Shown piece by piece: positions 35,053 to 47,800 of a stretch of DNA of 64,000 nt. Made by a program: the position numbers and the translations under genes. Location of the stretch: NCBI GenBank assembly GCA_014898425.1, contig RCSZ01000009.1:992001-1056000 (forward strand), written 5' to 3'. Under the pieces are notes generated by a model. That model worked only from the letters and a program-made list of their open reading frames with translations. It was not told where the DNA came from and ran no database searches. The stretch's first letter is position 1; every line of letters starts with the position of its first letter. This DNA is from Botryotinia globosa. Taxonomy: Eukaryota; Ascomycota; Leotiomycetes; Helotiales; Sclerotiniaceae.

Positions 35053-35930
35053 ATGAAAGTTAACTATTAGAGATGATAAAACGCCTTGCGGTTCCAATAC
35101 CCTTTATAGAATTTATTCCCATTTTTGTTATAGATTTTATTTTCGATGGCTATCATGTAAAGAATGAATCCAATCTCACAGGAATGAAATCGTAGCCTGA
35201 ACGTCATCTAATAGGCGGGTTTGAAATCAAACGTGAATTTTTTTCACATTGTCTACAAGAGTTTACATGACTTTTGCAATAGACTGTGCTCTTTCTGTGT
35301 CATTAACTACCTAGGCTGATCTATTCCTGTTTCCCATGGTGTATAGTTCCCAGGTCCTTTTCTAAAGTCCACCAGGTCGGTGATGGAAAAAAGAGGGGCA
35401 AAATGACTGTAAAACTAACCTTATGTGCACGGTTGCAAACCTCAGTTGAAAGGCATAGGATAGGTTGGTAGGTTAAACCTAGAACGCTAATAACGTTGAT
35501 TGATTCGCTCGTCGTCTCTCATATCTGATATCATCAAAGCAAATCACAAAATGGAAGGTACTTCATCAGCCGGGGAGGGAGGGAAAAAACATGTTAGGCA
35601 AGCTTCTTCGGGGAGAGGTAAGATTTCTTCTCTGTCGTATTGCAACGGGCCAGTGTTCGAAGCAATCTCCACCACCATGAGGACCTTCCGAGACGGGAAC
35701 TACAGTCATTAGTTTGGATGAAATGATGTGGTTACACCTACTAGGTGGAAGAATCCATAGATAGCTGGAGAATCGCGTTTCTATCTTTGGTTATCTTGGA
35801 AGCCACACGAGTGCGCGACTTTCATGAATACGGTAGAGGCACCTTGGCACGTGGCTCCCCATAAAAGGCGCCTTGTAGAGAGGTTCTCTGTGTCTGTAAC
35901 TCAACACTTTCGATATTTGACAACTCGATA
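35053..35930. other. Intergenic region downstream of GAL1
   Basis: An 878-bp interval. A 53-codon ATG frame at 35551-35712 is Ser/Gly-rich and unsupported by any motif. No RNA or mobile element is seen. Confidence 0.45.
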
Positions 35931-37510
35931 ATGGATCGAAACAAGCAGCACTTGACTAATCGCATAGCAGCTTTACCCAGACGACCGACAAGAGGCCCGT
36001 TAGATATCAACGAGTGCGTATCACTCCCATGTATAAGAACAAGGACTAATTTTAGATAGTTCACCTCTGAATAGTCCCTTGTCGCCTACAAATTACATTA
36101 ATGCCACACGAACACGAACACTTTCACCAGGTGGCCCGACGCCTAGAAGCCGAACACCCAGGCTTCCGTCACCGAGCCCTGGCTCGAATTTATCAATCAA
36201 CACTTTCATGACAGCTCCCACATCGCTCTCGCCATCACAAAACACATCATTTCAATCAACAGTCTCAACACTTCAGAAAGACTTCACATATCTCCTACGC
36301 CCAGAAATCTATCATCCTCTACCCGTTCTTGAAATTCCGCCACCATTTCGTTCTTCCCCAGCTTCATCACTCCCACCTAACCCTGATGCCAACACTCTTT
36401 CGTCACTCCTGGCAGCGGGCTATTTTCGAGCTGCGGCTATTCTGAGTGCTACGCTATTAACATCCAATCCTGGACCTTCATCACATGATGAGATTTTCAA
36501 CCTCTTCTATATTCGTCTAGCATGTCTTACGCTCTGTAATCAGACACAACTCGCGGCTCAAGAAGTCAAAGCCCTCGAAGACCTCAATGCTGCTTACTAT
36601 CGAGACGATGAAACGGATACTCATATGGTAGGATGGGAGCTGAGGGTATTGGCAGTTCGATTGCAAGGCATGGGATTAGGGGATGCGAGAAGAGGTGTCA
36701 TGGGGTACTATGACCTAGCTAGAGATACTAGAAGTATGTTGACAAAATTAAAGAAACGTAAGGCAGCTGGTGATGCCTTAGATGGTGAGATCGTGTTGTG
36801 GGAAAGCAGATTGGCGGATTTGGGTATCAGAGTTGCTAGTGCGCTGATTGAGATGGAAGATTTGGTGGGGGCGGGGATGCATTTGAAGAGTTTGAAGGTT
36901 AATGAAGAGGGCGATGAGGATTTGAGGGCCAAGAAAGCATTACTGTGGTTGTGTTTGGGGGACATTGATGCTGCAAGGGAGTGTCTGAGGAAGACGAACG
37001 GGGGAGAATTTAAGGCAAGTGAAATAGACGGAACAATCAGAGCTCTTGCTTTTGTTGCTGAAGGGAAGTATGAGGAGGCAGTTGCCATTTGGGAAGAACT
37101 CATCGCCAACGAGGAAACGGTGGCTGGAAAAGGAGAAAAAGCTATGTGGAGGCAAAACCTTGGTGTAACATTATTGTACTTGGGTCGCGGCGATGAGGTA
37201 TGTATCATTCTCTCCCTTTAATATTTTTCTCGTGCTACGATTATCACTTCTTCCACTATGGAGCCCGCTACATCACACATACTCACAATTCAACCAACAG
37301 GCAAGAACCATTCTCGAATCACTCATTGCAGAAGACAATTCTTTCCACGCTTTAACATTCAACCTGAGTACTATCTATGAGTTGTGCACAGAGAGGTCAA
37401 GAACGTTGAAGGTTGCGTTGGCTGAGAAAGTTGCTGGGATGGTGGATATTGGGGAGAATGAGGGAGTGGTAAGAGGATGGGAGAAAGTCAATGGGGACTT
37501 TAAATTGTGA
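35931..37510 (+). CDS. TRAPPC12-like TPR protein of vesicle tethering
   Basis: Three exons, 35931-36013, 36060-37197 and 37301-37510, join to 476 residues. Introns are 46 bp (GTGCGT..ATAG) and 103 bp (GTATGT..ACAG), and the summed length is exactly divisible by three. The N-terminal 80 residues are Pro/Ser/Arg-rich and probably disordered. From about residue 100 the protein is helical with TPR-like pairs (LLAAGYFRAAAILSATLLT, ALAFVAEGKYEEAVAIWEEL). The order and the L-A-G-Y-F-R-A-A start of the repeats resemble TRAPPC12/TTC15, a subunit of the TRAPP III tethering complex acting in ER-Golgi and autophagic transport. The short first exon was chosen because it supplies a start ATG and a matching phase. 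A different TPR protein remains possible. Confidence 0.75.
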
Positions 37511-38197
37511 TCGAGGACTCCTATCCTTGTTGATTTTACCGGACGGAATTGGACACGGTGAATGCAGACTTCCAATACCTATTGATTGACACATTTCATT
37601 ACTTCTCACTCCTATGAAGCAAAGCAAGACCAGTTGACAAGAATACGTACCTAACTGTTGCAATAGATGGACCATACTTATATGTACCCAATCTCCGTAC
37701 GAGTACAACATTGAAAGTCATAAAAATTCATAAAATAGTAAAAGATGATTGTTGTTGATTGAGTGCTGTTGATTGGAGTGCCTCTTTATGCACAAATTAT
37801 GCACTCTTCACTTCCCCAACCAATCAAATTAGCCAAAAGACTAAAAAGAACTTTCCACTTGCTACCCCACATTTTGCCCCCGATACCGCTACAAAATTAG
37901 GAAAAGGGCGGACTGAGGGTTCCAATAAATATTGTTGGATGGTGTGAATCACAACTCTAAAGTCATATTTTCTCAACTTTCCTACAAACTCTTTTTTCCT
38001 CCTAGAGTTTTTGCGACAATTGCCTCTCTTCCTCTGAGCAAGATTCAATTGAGAAATTACTCAATTTCTTCTTCCGGATTTAGTTGAGCCAGTGTAATTA
38101 ATTACTTTCACTTCTTCTCTTTATTCGTTTGCCTCTTGAGGTTCGATATCGGAACATATCTACAGAAACTCCGCCCTGAAATTGAACAGAAGTCAAG
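37511..38197. other. Intergenic region upstream of ILV2
   Basis: A 687-bp interval with 3' flank of the TPR gene and the promoter of ILV2. Nothing distinctive is seen. Confidence 0.5.
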
Positions 38198-40602
38198 ATG
38201 CTTCGTTCGATACCCGCCAGGCGTGCTATTCGCACAATTGGTAGCAATGCGAAATGGATGGATGTTGCTGGTGCAAGGGGTTTGTCGAATCGTGTGAAGG
38301 CGGCGGGCGGTATCATGGTTGAGAAGAAGGGTACGAGAGCGCAAGCTACTGCTGCTCCTCAAGCTGCCAGGTATGATTCTCTTTTATTTACACCTGTGGA
38401 CATTTTCTGCAGGTTCGAGTTTCACTCTCAATTCAGAAATTGGGGGTGAGTCACTTTGGGATGGAAGATAGTGGACTGACATGTGAATATAGTCAAGCTA
38501 GAGAAAGTCCAAGTCCAGCATTCAATAGCACACCTTCGAAAAATGATTCAGGCAAGGAATTGGCAGGACAGGGACAAAAATACACGGAGATGGATGAGTC
38601 GTATGTTATGCCTGTCATTCTGCTATGTGACACAGGAAGGTTCTAATTTTGGAATAGATTTATTGGCATGACTGGTGGAGAGATCTTCCATGAAATGATG
38701 TTACGGCAAGATGTCAAACACATCTGTGAGTTTATTTTCCTCCAACTTCTCAAGGGCTCGAGCTAATAGAGAAATAGTTGGTTATGCAGGGGGGGCGATC
38801 TTACCAGTTTTCGATGCGATTTATAACTCGAAACATTTCGAATTCATCTTACCAAAACATGAACAAGGTGCTGGGCATATGGCGGAAGGGTATGCCAGAG
38901 CTTGTGGTAAACCTGGTGTTGTTCTCGTTACATCTGGACCTGGTGCTACCAACGTTATTACTCCAATGCAAGACGCTTTATCTGATGGAACCCCAATGGT
39001 TGTTTTCACTGGACAAGTCGTTACAACCGCTATTGGAAGTGATGCTTTCCAAGAGGCCGATATCATTGGTATCTCGAGAGCTTGCACAAAATGGAACGTT
39101 ATGGTCAAGAATATTGCTGAGCTCCCAAGAAGAATCAAGGAGGCTTTCGAAATCGCTACATCTGGAAGACCTGGACCAGTTTTGGTAGATTTACCAAAGG
39201 ATGTCACAGCTGGTATTCTACGAAAGGCTATCCCTACCCACCACATTATGCCATCTTTACCCAGTCAAGCCTCGAGAGCGGCTCAAGCTGTTCAAAAGAA
39301 ACAACTTGCAAGTTCAATTGAGCGTGTTGCAAAGTTGATCAACATCGCCAAAAAGCCAATCATTTACGCTGGTCAAGGTGTTATCTCTACCCCAGAGGGT
39401 CCCAAGTTGCTCAAGGAGCTTGCTGAAAAGGCATCCATCCCTGTCACAACAACCCTCCAAGGTCTTGGTGGATTTGACGAGCTTGATGAGAAGTCTTTAC
39501 ATATGCTTGGTATGCACGGTTCTGCATACGCTAACCTCTCCATGCAAGAAGCCGATCTCATTATTGCTCTTGGAGCGCGTTTCGATGATCGTGTAACTGG
39601 AAGCATTCCAAAGTTTGCTCCAGCAGCAAAGGCTGCAGCTGCTGAAGGTCGTGGTGGCATTGTTCATTTTGAAATTATGCCAAAGAACATCAACAAGGTT
39701 GTTCAGGCGACCGAGGCTGTTGAGGGTGATGTTGTTACCAACCTTGCTCATCTTCTTCCAGCCGTCGACAAGAAGACCATGGATGAACGCAAAGAATGGT
39801 TCGACCAAATTAGATTCTGGAAGGAGAAGTTTCCTCTTTCTCACTACGAAAAGGCCGAACGTGATGGTCTTATCAAGCCACAAACTTTGATCGAGGAACT
39901 CTCAAATCTGACAGCCGATAGAAAAGAAGAGACCATCATCGCTACAGGTGTCGGTCAACATCAAATGTGGACTGCACAACATTTCAGATGGAGATATCCA
40001 AGAACTATGATCACATCTGGTGGTCTCGGTACCATGGGCTACGGTCTTCCAGCAGCTATCGGTGCAAAGGTCGCCAAGCCTGATGCTCTTGTCATCGATA
40101 TTGATGGAGATGCATCGTTCAACATGACACTTACTGAACTCTCCACTGCAGCTCAATTCAACATCGGCGTCAAGGTCATTGTCCTTAACAACGAAGAGCA
40201 GGGAATGGTTACTCAATGGCAAAACATCTTCTATCAGGATAGATACGCTCACACTCACAGTGTCAACCCAGATTTCATGAAATTGGCAGATGCAATGGGT
40301 GTACAACACAGAAGATGTGTCAAGCCGGATGATGTAAGAGATTCTTTGAAATGGTTGATTGATAGTGACGGACCAGCACTCTTGGAGGTTGTTACCGATA
40401 AGAAGGTACCAGTCTTGCCAATGGTACCAGCCGGAAATGCTTTACATGACTTCTTAGTCTACGATCCAGGTTTGTACTCCTCATCTTACCCCTATCCCTA
40501 TTGATCTCGCTACGAGTTGAGCCTATACTAATAATATCAACAGTGAAAGACAAAGAAAGAAGAAAGATGATAAGAGAGAGAACATGTGGTTTACATGGAT
40601 AA
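38198..40602 (+). CDS. ILV2: Acetolactate synthase (AHAS) catalytic subunit, mitochondrial
   Basis: Five exons, 38198-38370, 38493-38600, 38658-38725, 38778-40469 and 40544-40602, encode 699 residues. This thiamine-diphosphate enzyme makes acetolactate and acetohydroxybutyrate, the first common step of valine, leucine and isoleucine synthesis. The Arg/Ala-rich start (MLRSIPARRAIRTIG) is a mitochondrial presequence. Glu145 in KHEQGAGHMAEG is the cofactor-activating glutamate. The TPP/metal motif begins at Asp559 (DGDASFN, then NNEEQGM). The last intron (40470-40543) matters: reading through it ends the protein early, whereas splicing restores the Lys/Arg-rich fungal C-terminus ending RERTCGLHG. 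At the GQVP position of yeast and plant enzymes this protein has GQVV (Val198). A regulatory small subunit is not in the window. Confidence 0.96.
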
Positions 40603-41218
40603 ATACCTTGTTTCTCTTCGTGTAACTTTTCTCTTTACAAAAATAACTTTTTACTACAACTTTTTACATAAATGAGGGCATCTCATAGTTGATATCTGGG
40701 CGTCTTTTTTCCCTGCTGGTATGCATCATGGGCGGAAAAGCGAAACAATTCAAAAGTCTTTTCGTTTTCGTTGAATTGGTTGGTTCTGGTTTTAGCCTGG
40801 CTTTCAAAATTTCTGATTGGAAATTGCTTGAAGAATGAAAATATGGGGAGGAAATATTGGTTAGAGAGTTGGATGTGGGGATGTTTGAAAGCAAGGAAGA
40901 GGGGACTGGGGAATGGATTGAGGATGAAGAGATAAATAAAGGGGAGGAAGTAACTAGTGAAAAATCAGTGTATGTATATAAGAAGGATGGTAATGGATGA
41001 ATCAACGGGTGGATGGAACTCTGGATGGACGGACATGAATTGATGGTTATGAATATTTCAATTGCGAACTTCCAATATCTGGCTACTTGCTGTGAATGAT
41101 TGATTGGTGATGAGGTATGATCGGCACTTTGGTATGGTAATTAGGTGGTAGCGTGGATTTGCGTCATTAGGATCTCAAATCCTTATCCATAGTTGGGTCG
41201 ACGGAGTGTATGGAAATA
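40603..41218. other. 3' flank of ILV2
   Basis: A 616-bp interval that ends where the next transposon begins. A minus-strand frame of 113 codons (40664-41005) is compositionally biased and lacks any motif. Confidence 0.45.
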
Positions 41219-43150
41219 GTATATAAGAGTTGGGGCCATCGCTCACTACACATGGAACACTTTTCCAGTCAAAATATAGGATTATTCAACTTTTTATATT
41301 CTAGTTTATTTATTATAATAAATAATATATTATTTAATTAATCAAATCTTATAAAAAAATTGAATATTTCTTTTGAATAAAATTTGCAAAAATTAAAAGT
41401 GAAAATGCTAAATTTTTATAAAAATTTGTTTATTTTATATAGAAAAAATATTACATATTAGAATTTTCAGAAAAATAATATTTCAATATTATATAATTTT
41501 TTATATTTCAATTATAATTATTTATTATTTTTAATTTTTTTCAAAAGAAAATATAAAGATTTAAATAAAATATTTAATATAATAGTTTGTATCGTTGGTC
41601 ACTCGCTTAGCGTGGGATAAGCTAAGCCGAATTGGGAATAGTATTAAAATAATACTATATTGAAAGCTTAAGCTGATAGAATAAATAGAGTTTATTATTA
41701 TTATATTATATTATATATTCTTGTGAATATATAAAAGTGAATATTAGAAAAAGATCTCAATATAAAGATTCAAGCTATTTATTTATACTTTTTCCTACTC
41801 TCTATACGTAAATAGTATAAGTCTATAATATATATATAATATACTTGAAATTTCTGATTTTGTAATCAATTTTATTAATTTTCTTTATTGATTTGTAATC
41901 AATTTTTATAATAAAGAAAAAGGAAAAATAACATTATACAAGATTGCGTCTGTCATTCCGCATTCGGACTAGCTCCTACGTCATATTTCAAATTTTTCAA
42001 AATAATGAATTATTATTTTGAATAAAGAACTAATAAAGGATTTCCTTTTTAATAAAGAATTCTTTATTTTATTTTTATAATAATATTCTTCCTTATATAA
42101 AGAGAATAAAGAATATAAGAAATTTTTCTTATTTTATTGAATTTTTATTATTTTATTATAATAATAGAATTTTATTATTATAATTGGTTCCCTTAATATT
42201 ATAATAATATTAAGTGATTTAATTAATATTTATTAAAAAACAACAGTTTATATAGGAAAATCTTATTTTTATAGGAATTTTGTTATAAGTCGACCACTCT
42301 ACTTTCGGGCCACTCCTGTTTCGGGTCACCCTTTTACATCAAAAATCACTTTTTTAATCTATTAATATTTCTATTAATATTGAATATAATTCAATAAAAA
42401 TTTAAATCTATATAATTCAAATCATTCCAAATCTATTTTGAAATTTTTAGATTTTTAGGATTTTTTTGGATCGATTTCTAAAGCTTCGAAATATCGATTT
42501 TTAATTATATACAAATTATATATAAATCTAAAATTTTATAAAATCTATAATAACTTTTAAAGGAAAATAACTAAAAATAAATTATAAAATTTTATTATAA
42601 ATTTATAAGATATTTAATTTTGAAGATCTTGAAAAAATAAAAAATTCCTTATAAATAAATATTTAAAAGAATACCCTCAAAATTATAGGGATTATTTATA
42701 TTACTCTTAATTCACTATATATTATATCTCTATATTTATTCATTTTTTTGATTTTTTTTTTGATTTTCTATATAGATTTAGATTTGAATTTTGCAAAAAA
42801 ATATATAATTTTCTTTTAATAATTATTATTAAAAAGTTATTAAAGATTTTATAAAATTTTAAATTTATATGTGATTTATATGTAAATTGAAAATCGATAT
42901 TTTGAAGTTTTAGAAATCGATCCACAAAAATCATAAAATTCTAAAGATTCTAATATAAGCTTAAAATAGCTTATATTATATAAATATAAATTTTTATTAA
43001 ATTATATTCAATATTGATAGAGATATTGATAGACTAAAAAAGTGATTTTTAGTGTAAAAGGGTGGCCCAAAAGAGGGGTGGCCCGAAAGTAGGGTGGTTG
43101 ACTTATTTGTTATAGAGGTATAGTGAGTGATAACCCCAACTCTTATATAC
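41219..43150. mobile_element. AT-rich transposon with long inverted ends
   Basis: The ends match as imperfect inverted repeats of about 34 bp. The left begins ATATAAGAGTTGGGG and continues ATCGCTCACTA at 41221-41250. The right is the complement of TAGTGAGTGATAACCCCAAC followed by TCTTATAT at 43121-43148. The interior is AT-rich without coding potential and includes a TA-flanked 816-bp element near the right end, so this is a nested pair. A stretch CACTCGCTTAGCGTGG near 41601 is GC-rich by comparison. Superfamily uncertain; TA-flanking would suit Tc1/mariner. Confidence 0.7.
42288..43103. mobile_element. 816-bp TA-flanked element, AGTCRACC family, copy 1
   Basis: It begins AGTCGACCACTCTACTTTCG and ends with the complement of AGTCAACCACCCTACTTTCG, flanked on both sides by TA. 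Inverted repeats extend imperfectly for over 100 bp, including the repeated GGGCCAC motif and AAAATCACTTTTTTA. A second copy is at 50223-51162. The TA duplication and AGTCAA-type ends resemble Fot1/pogo elements of fungi. No transposase frame is present, so it is a long MITE. Confidence 0.85.
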
Positions 43151-44883
43151 AGCTCAAGCAGACGAGTGTTGTGAAGCTAGGTAAGACATGAAAGTCTTCC
43201 TTCCAAATATAATTGTGTGATAGCTGTACGGCCCTTGATTTTGGATCTCAGTCAAAGATTCAATAGTTATAATGATTAGATGGGATGTGATTGTATGCTA
43301 GCTGAGGATAGATTGATCTTTATCATCGAGACGGAGATCATTGTTGAGGACCTGAGAAGTTGGTTAGTGATGTAGAAGAGATAGATAACTTAGAAAGCTA
43401 GGAACGCCAGAACGAAAAGTCCAAGGAGATTGAGGATGTCAGTCGTTTCAATTTATCGCTTCGACCAATGTCAAGCAGATAGGGAGGGCAAAAGTAGGCA
43501 GCAGGTAGAATCATAGTCGAATGTTCGAGAAGTTTCGTCCATAAGTGTCGAAAATCGTTGGAATCATGCCATCAGATCTTCTTAGCAGAACTTTGGGAGG
43601 ATGAGGAGCGGTAATAGTAACTTTACTACTCTCTTGAGGAGTCAGAATCTTGGAATTCGAGGATGTTTGGTTGGGCAATGCAAGCACAAGTGTCGTGGCA
43701 ACGCTATTTGCTTCTACTTCTCTGGGGTACGGGCTTTTAGAACACTTGTGTGAAGTCATGGTAGGTAAAAGAAGAGAAGGTAGTAATATTCTGGGGAAGA
43801 GAGCGGGGAAATGGAGAAAGATGTATGGGATACCGGTACTAGGCTCTGGGGAAGAAATTCCGAAAAAGGAGGAGGGGTCTGATAGCAACTTAACGATTGT
43901 ATGAACAGAACAGGACCGGTTGTCGGATAATATTTCTACCTCGCATTATCTAGTTCTTTTCTAGGCATTGAACTTTATCAACAATGACGCCGATGTAGTT
44001 TAGTAGGTCACGCGACCGATCACGTTATAGTGTTGATGTGAGGAGAGCCAAGAGTTCATGCTTTGGGTATCCTGCAAGCCATGTGCTGTTTTTGAAGATC
44101 CCGATTCGTTCTACGTAGTAATATGTAATAAATTGGAAATTTCTTTCAGACATTGACCACTAGATATGTAGGCCAAGTAACTCCAAGATATAGTGCTATC
44201 GTAAGTTCGTAACATGTTCTAGGCAGTTTTTAGTAGACCGAACATGCTCGTATTAGTCAGCAATAAGCGACGCCTGCAAGATCGTTGAACTTTATCTCAA
44301 CCTCGAATACCACAACTCGTCAACAACTTGAAGTGCCGCATCAAATCTCGATTATCTGTAGGGTTACCTTCAATCACAGAGTCTTGGTATCGTTTTCTCG
44401 GCTGATTTCTATTGTCTTTCAAGTGAATGACAATGGACTGCGGCTTGTTCTTTACTCTTGCCATCTTGGCATTTCTACTTTTGCTTGGCTCCAAGACATA
44501 GAACATTTCGTCGACGCTCTAGTGGCGGGGCCATTTTTTTCTTAGTTTGGTGCCATTTGATAAGGATATACCGATTGCAATGATGGCATTCAATAGTCGC
44601 GGGGTAACCTCATATAGGCCCTTTAGAATTAACCTTGTGCTACCAACATCTAGCCTCTTGGTCACTGTAGTCTATAGATAAGTATCAGTTGGTATCCTTG
44701 CCAACTTTGATACATTTTTACTATATATGAAGGACACATTTCCCAAACGTGAAAGCTGTTTTCTCAATAGACATATATCACGTCCTTCTAACGACACTTC
44801 TATATTATTCAGGTCAATTCTGCCCTGTATGATCTCATATTCATTTCGACACATCCTATCATTACTCCATCATATAATAAGAC
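43151..44883. other. Intergenic region upstream of the ENA ATPase
   Basis: About 1.7 kb between the transposon and the ATPase. Only the weak minus-strand candidate at 43511-43759 is noted separately. The rest holds no recognised feature and should include the ATPase promoter. Confidence 0.45.
43511..43759 (-). CDS. Possible small protein, 82 residues
   Basis: The minus-strand ATG at 43759 has adenine at -3 and opens an 82-codon frame to TGA at 43513-43511. The product is Ser/Pro/Lys-rich with no signal peptide, membrane segment or domain that I know. A longer reading of the same frame starts only at TTG. It could be chance; no neighbour supports a role. Confidence 0.25.
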   Translation of the reverse strand: MTSHKCSKSPYPREVEANSVATTLVLALPNQTSSNSKILTPQESSKVTITAPHPPKVLLRRSDGMIPTIFDTYGRNFSNIRL

Positions 44884-47800
44884 ATGGCTAGAGCTAACAT
44901 CGTCGAAGAAGTTTCTGGGCAGTCAAACAAGCCTTTGTCTAAGCCAGCTCATGCCTTAGAGTATGTGCAGGTTGCACATGAATTGGAAGCAAACCTTGAG
45001 GATGGACTCACAGAAGCTGAAGCAGAAAGACGCCTTGCACTGTATGGTAACAATGAACTTGATGAAGGACCTGGTGTTCAACCAGTACAGATTCTTATTC
45101 ATCAAATTTGCAATGCAATGATCCTGGTTTGTTTACTTCTATCCATACAGTCAACTTCCCTTTACTTACCCAGGTCTATCTACAGGTCCTAATATTGGCC
45201 ATGGCCGTGAGTTTCGGCATTGGTTCATATATTGAAGGCGGTGTCATATCGGCAGTCATATTTCTCAATATTGTGATTGGCTTTTACAATGAGTTCAAGG
45301 CGGAAAAGACTATGGATTCTTTACGTTCCTTGAGTTCACCCACGGCACATGTTGTGAGAGAAGGGGGAATCCGATCAGTAGCTACCGTCACAATCACTAT
45401 TGGCGACATGGTTGAGGTCAAAACCGGTGACACAATTCCAGGAGATATGCGGTAGGTGCCCAGAACAGCCTCTCTGTCCTTAGTCTATGCTAACAGACCG
45501 TATGTAGATTAGTTGAAAGTATGAACTTTGAGACCGATGAGATGATATTGACAGGAGAATCGCTGCCCATTGAAAAGAATTCTAATGCAGTTTTCCCTGA
45601 GGATGCCAGCGCGGGTGATCGTCTTAACGTTGCCTTTAGCTCCACTACTGTCACTAAAGGTCGAGCACGCGGCATTATATTTGCAGTGGGTATGAAATCA
45701 CAAGTTGGATCAATTGCCGTGAGTCTTCGACAACAGAGGCGTAAAGTCCGCGAGGTCAAACGTAATGAGGATGGCAAAGCTTTGCCGCACAGATATGCCC
45801 AGGCTGGGATTCTTACCGTGTTTGATTACATCGGCAACTTTCTTGGCACAAATATTGGTACTCCATTGCAAATGAAGCTGGCCCAACTTGCTTGTGGGCT
45901 ATTCATCGTCGCCGTCATCTGTGCAATTATTGTGTTGGCTGCGAATGGATTTTCCAATAACCAAGAAGTCATCATTTACGCTGTAGCCACAGGCCTTTCG
46001 ATGATTCCGGCTTCGCTGATAGTAGTCTTGACTATCACTATGGCCGCAGGAGCTAACGTAATGTACAAGAAACATGTGGTTGTTCGCAAAATGAATGCCT
46101 TGGAAGCACTAGGTGCCGTTACTGGTAAGACTCTTTCTTTTGTCGTAACAATACTCGATGGTTGACATTTGCAGATATTTGCTCGGATAAAACTGGAACT
46201 CTTACTCAAGGCAAGATGATAGCGAAAAAGGTATGGCTTCCTGCTAGGGGGACTTACTCGGTTGACGATTCCGGTGAAGCATTCAACCCCGAAGATGGAA
46301 ATTTATTTCACAGCGAAAAGTCTCCGTATCAAGCGCGCAATGAAAAGGATGAAGCAAAAGCGGATTCCTTCTCAAATCTTCTACAAAACAATACCGATCT
46401 TCAAGCCTTCCTTAATATTGCCTCAATGGCAAATCTTGCGCATGTTCACAAAAGTGATAACGAGTGGAAAGCAAGAGGTGACCCAACGGAGATCGCAATT
46501 CAAGTCTTTGCTTCTAGATTCAACTGGAACAGGGAACGATGGACCTCCGGAGATGCGCCTCAATGGAAACAAATCGCCGAATTCCCTTTTGATTCTGATG
46601 TCAAGAAAATGTCGGTTATTTTCAAACATGAACAATCTGACGGCGCACAAGTTTTCACAAAGGGTGCAGTCGAGCGGATTCTCTCATCATGTTCACAAAT
46701 GACAATGCGAGACGGAGAAGTCGTAGCAATGGACGAAGAAATGCGCGAAGACATTCTCAACAACATGGAAGCCATTGCCGCCGATGGGCTCCGCGTTTTA
46801 GCTTTGGCTGGTAAACCATGGGAACATTATACCGGAATCAATGCTAAGCATGATCGCGCAGACGTGGAGAAAGATTTAATGTTTCATGGACTGATTGGAA
46901 TCTATGACCCTCCGCGAGTAGAATCGTTGGAGTCGGTGCAGAAGTGCCATCAGGCTGGTATTAAGGTTCACATGCTCACTGGCGATCATCCAGAAACAGC
47001 TCGTGCTATCGCAGGACAGGTAGGAATCTTACCTCATGATTCTTCTACAATAGGACAAGCTGTCATGAACACGATGGTTATGAAAGCAAGCGACTTCGAC
47101 AGGCTCAGCGATGGAGAAATTGATGCTCTCCCAATGCTACCTCTAGTAATAGCACGCTGCTCACCACAGACAAAAGTCAGGATGATCGAAGCTCTCCACA
47201 GGAAAGGAAAATTCGCTGCCATGACAGGTGATGGCGTCAACGATTCTCCTTCATTGAAGAGAGCAGATGTAGGTATTGCAATGGGTGAAGCAGGGTCGGA
47301 TGTAGCTAAGGATGCATCGGATATCGTCCTTACGGATGACAATTTTGCTTCGATCCTCAATGCTGTTGAAGAAGGGAGAAGAATGTTTGACAACATTCAA
47401 AAATTCATATTACATTTGCTGGCGCAGAATATTGCTCAAGCTTGCACACTTCTCATTGGTCTCGCGTTCAAGGATAATATGAAAACTTCAGTGTTTCCAC
47501 TGGCACCCGTAGAGATATTATGGGTTATTATGATCACATCAGGTAAGATCTCGCCAAAATTATATCAAGATTCGTTTACTAACACGATAAAATTCAGGTA
47601 TGCCAGATATGGGTCTTGGTTTCGAGGCCGCCGCACCGGATATTATGAATCGGCCACCTCAGAACGGTATATTCACTTTAGAAATCATGATAGACATGAT
47701 AGTCTACGGCCTCTGGATGGCGGCTCTTTGTCTCTCCGCTTTCTCTCTTGTTCTCTTCGGTTGGGGAAATGGTGATCTCGGTTTCGAATGCAATGATCGT

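Noticed and set aside
35551..35712. A 53-codon ATG frame downstream of galactokinase
   Set aside because: It is low complexity with no supporting context. Chance occurrence is likely.
36708..37208. A 166-codon minus-strand frame
   Set aside because: It is antisense to the TPR protein's large exon and has no independent motif.
39497..40309. Minus-strand frames of 128-135 codons across ILV2
   Set aside because: They are antisense shadows of a strongly conserved enzyme exon.
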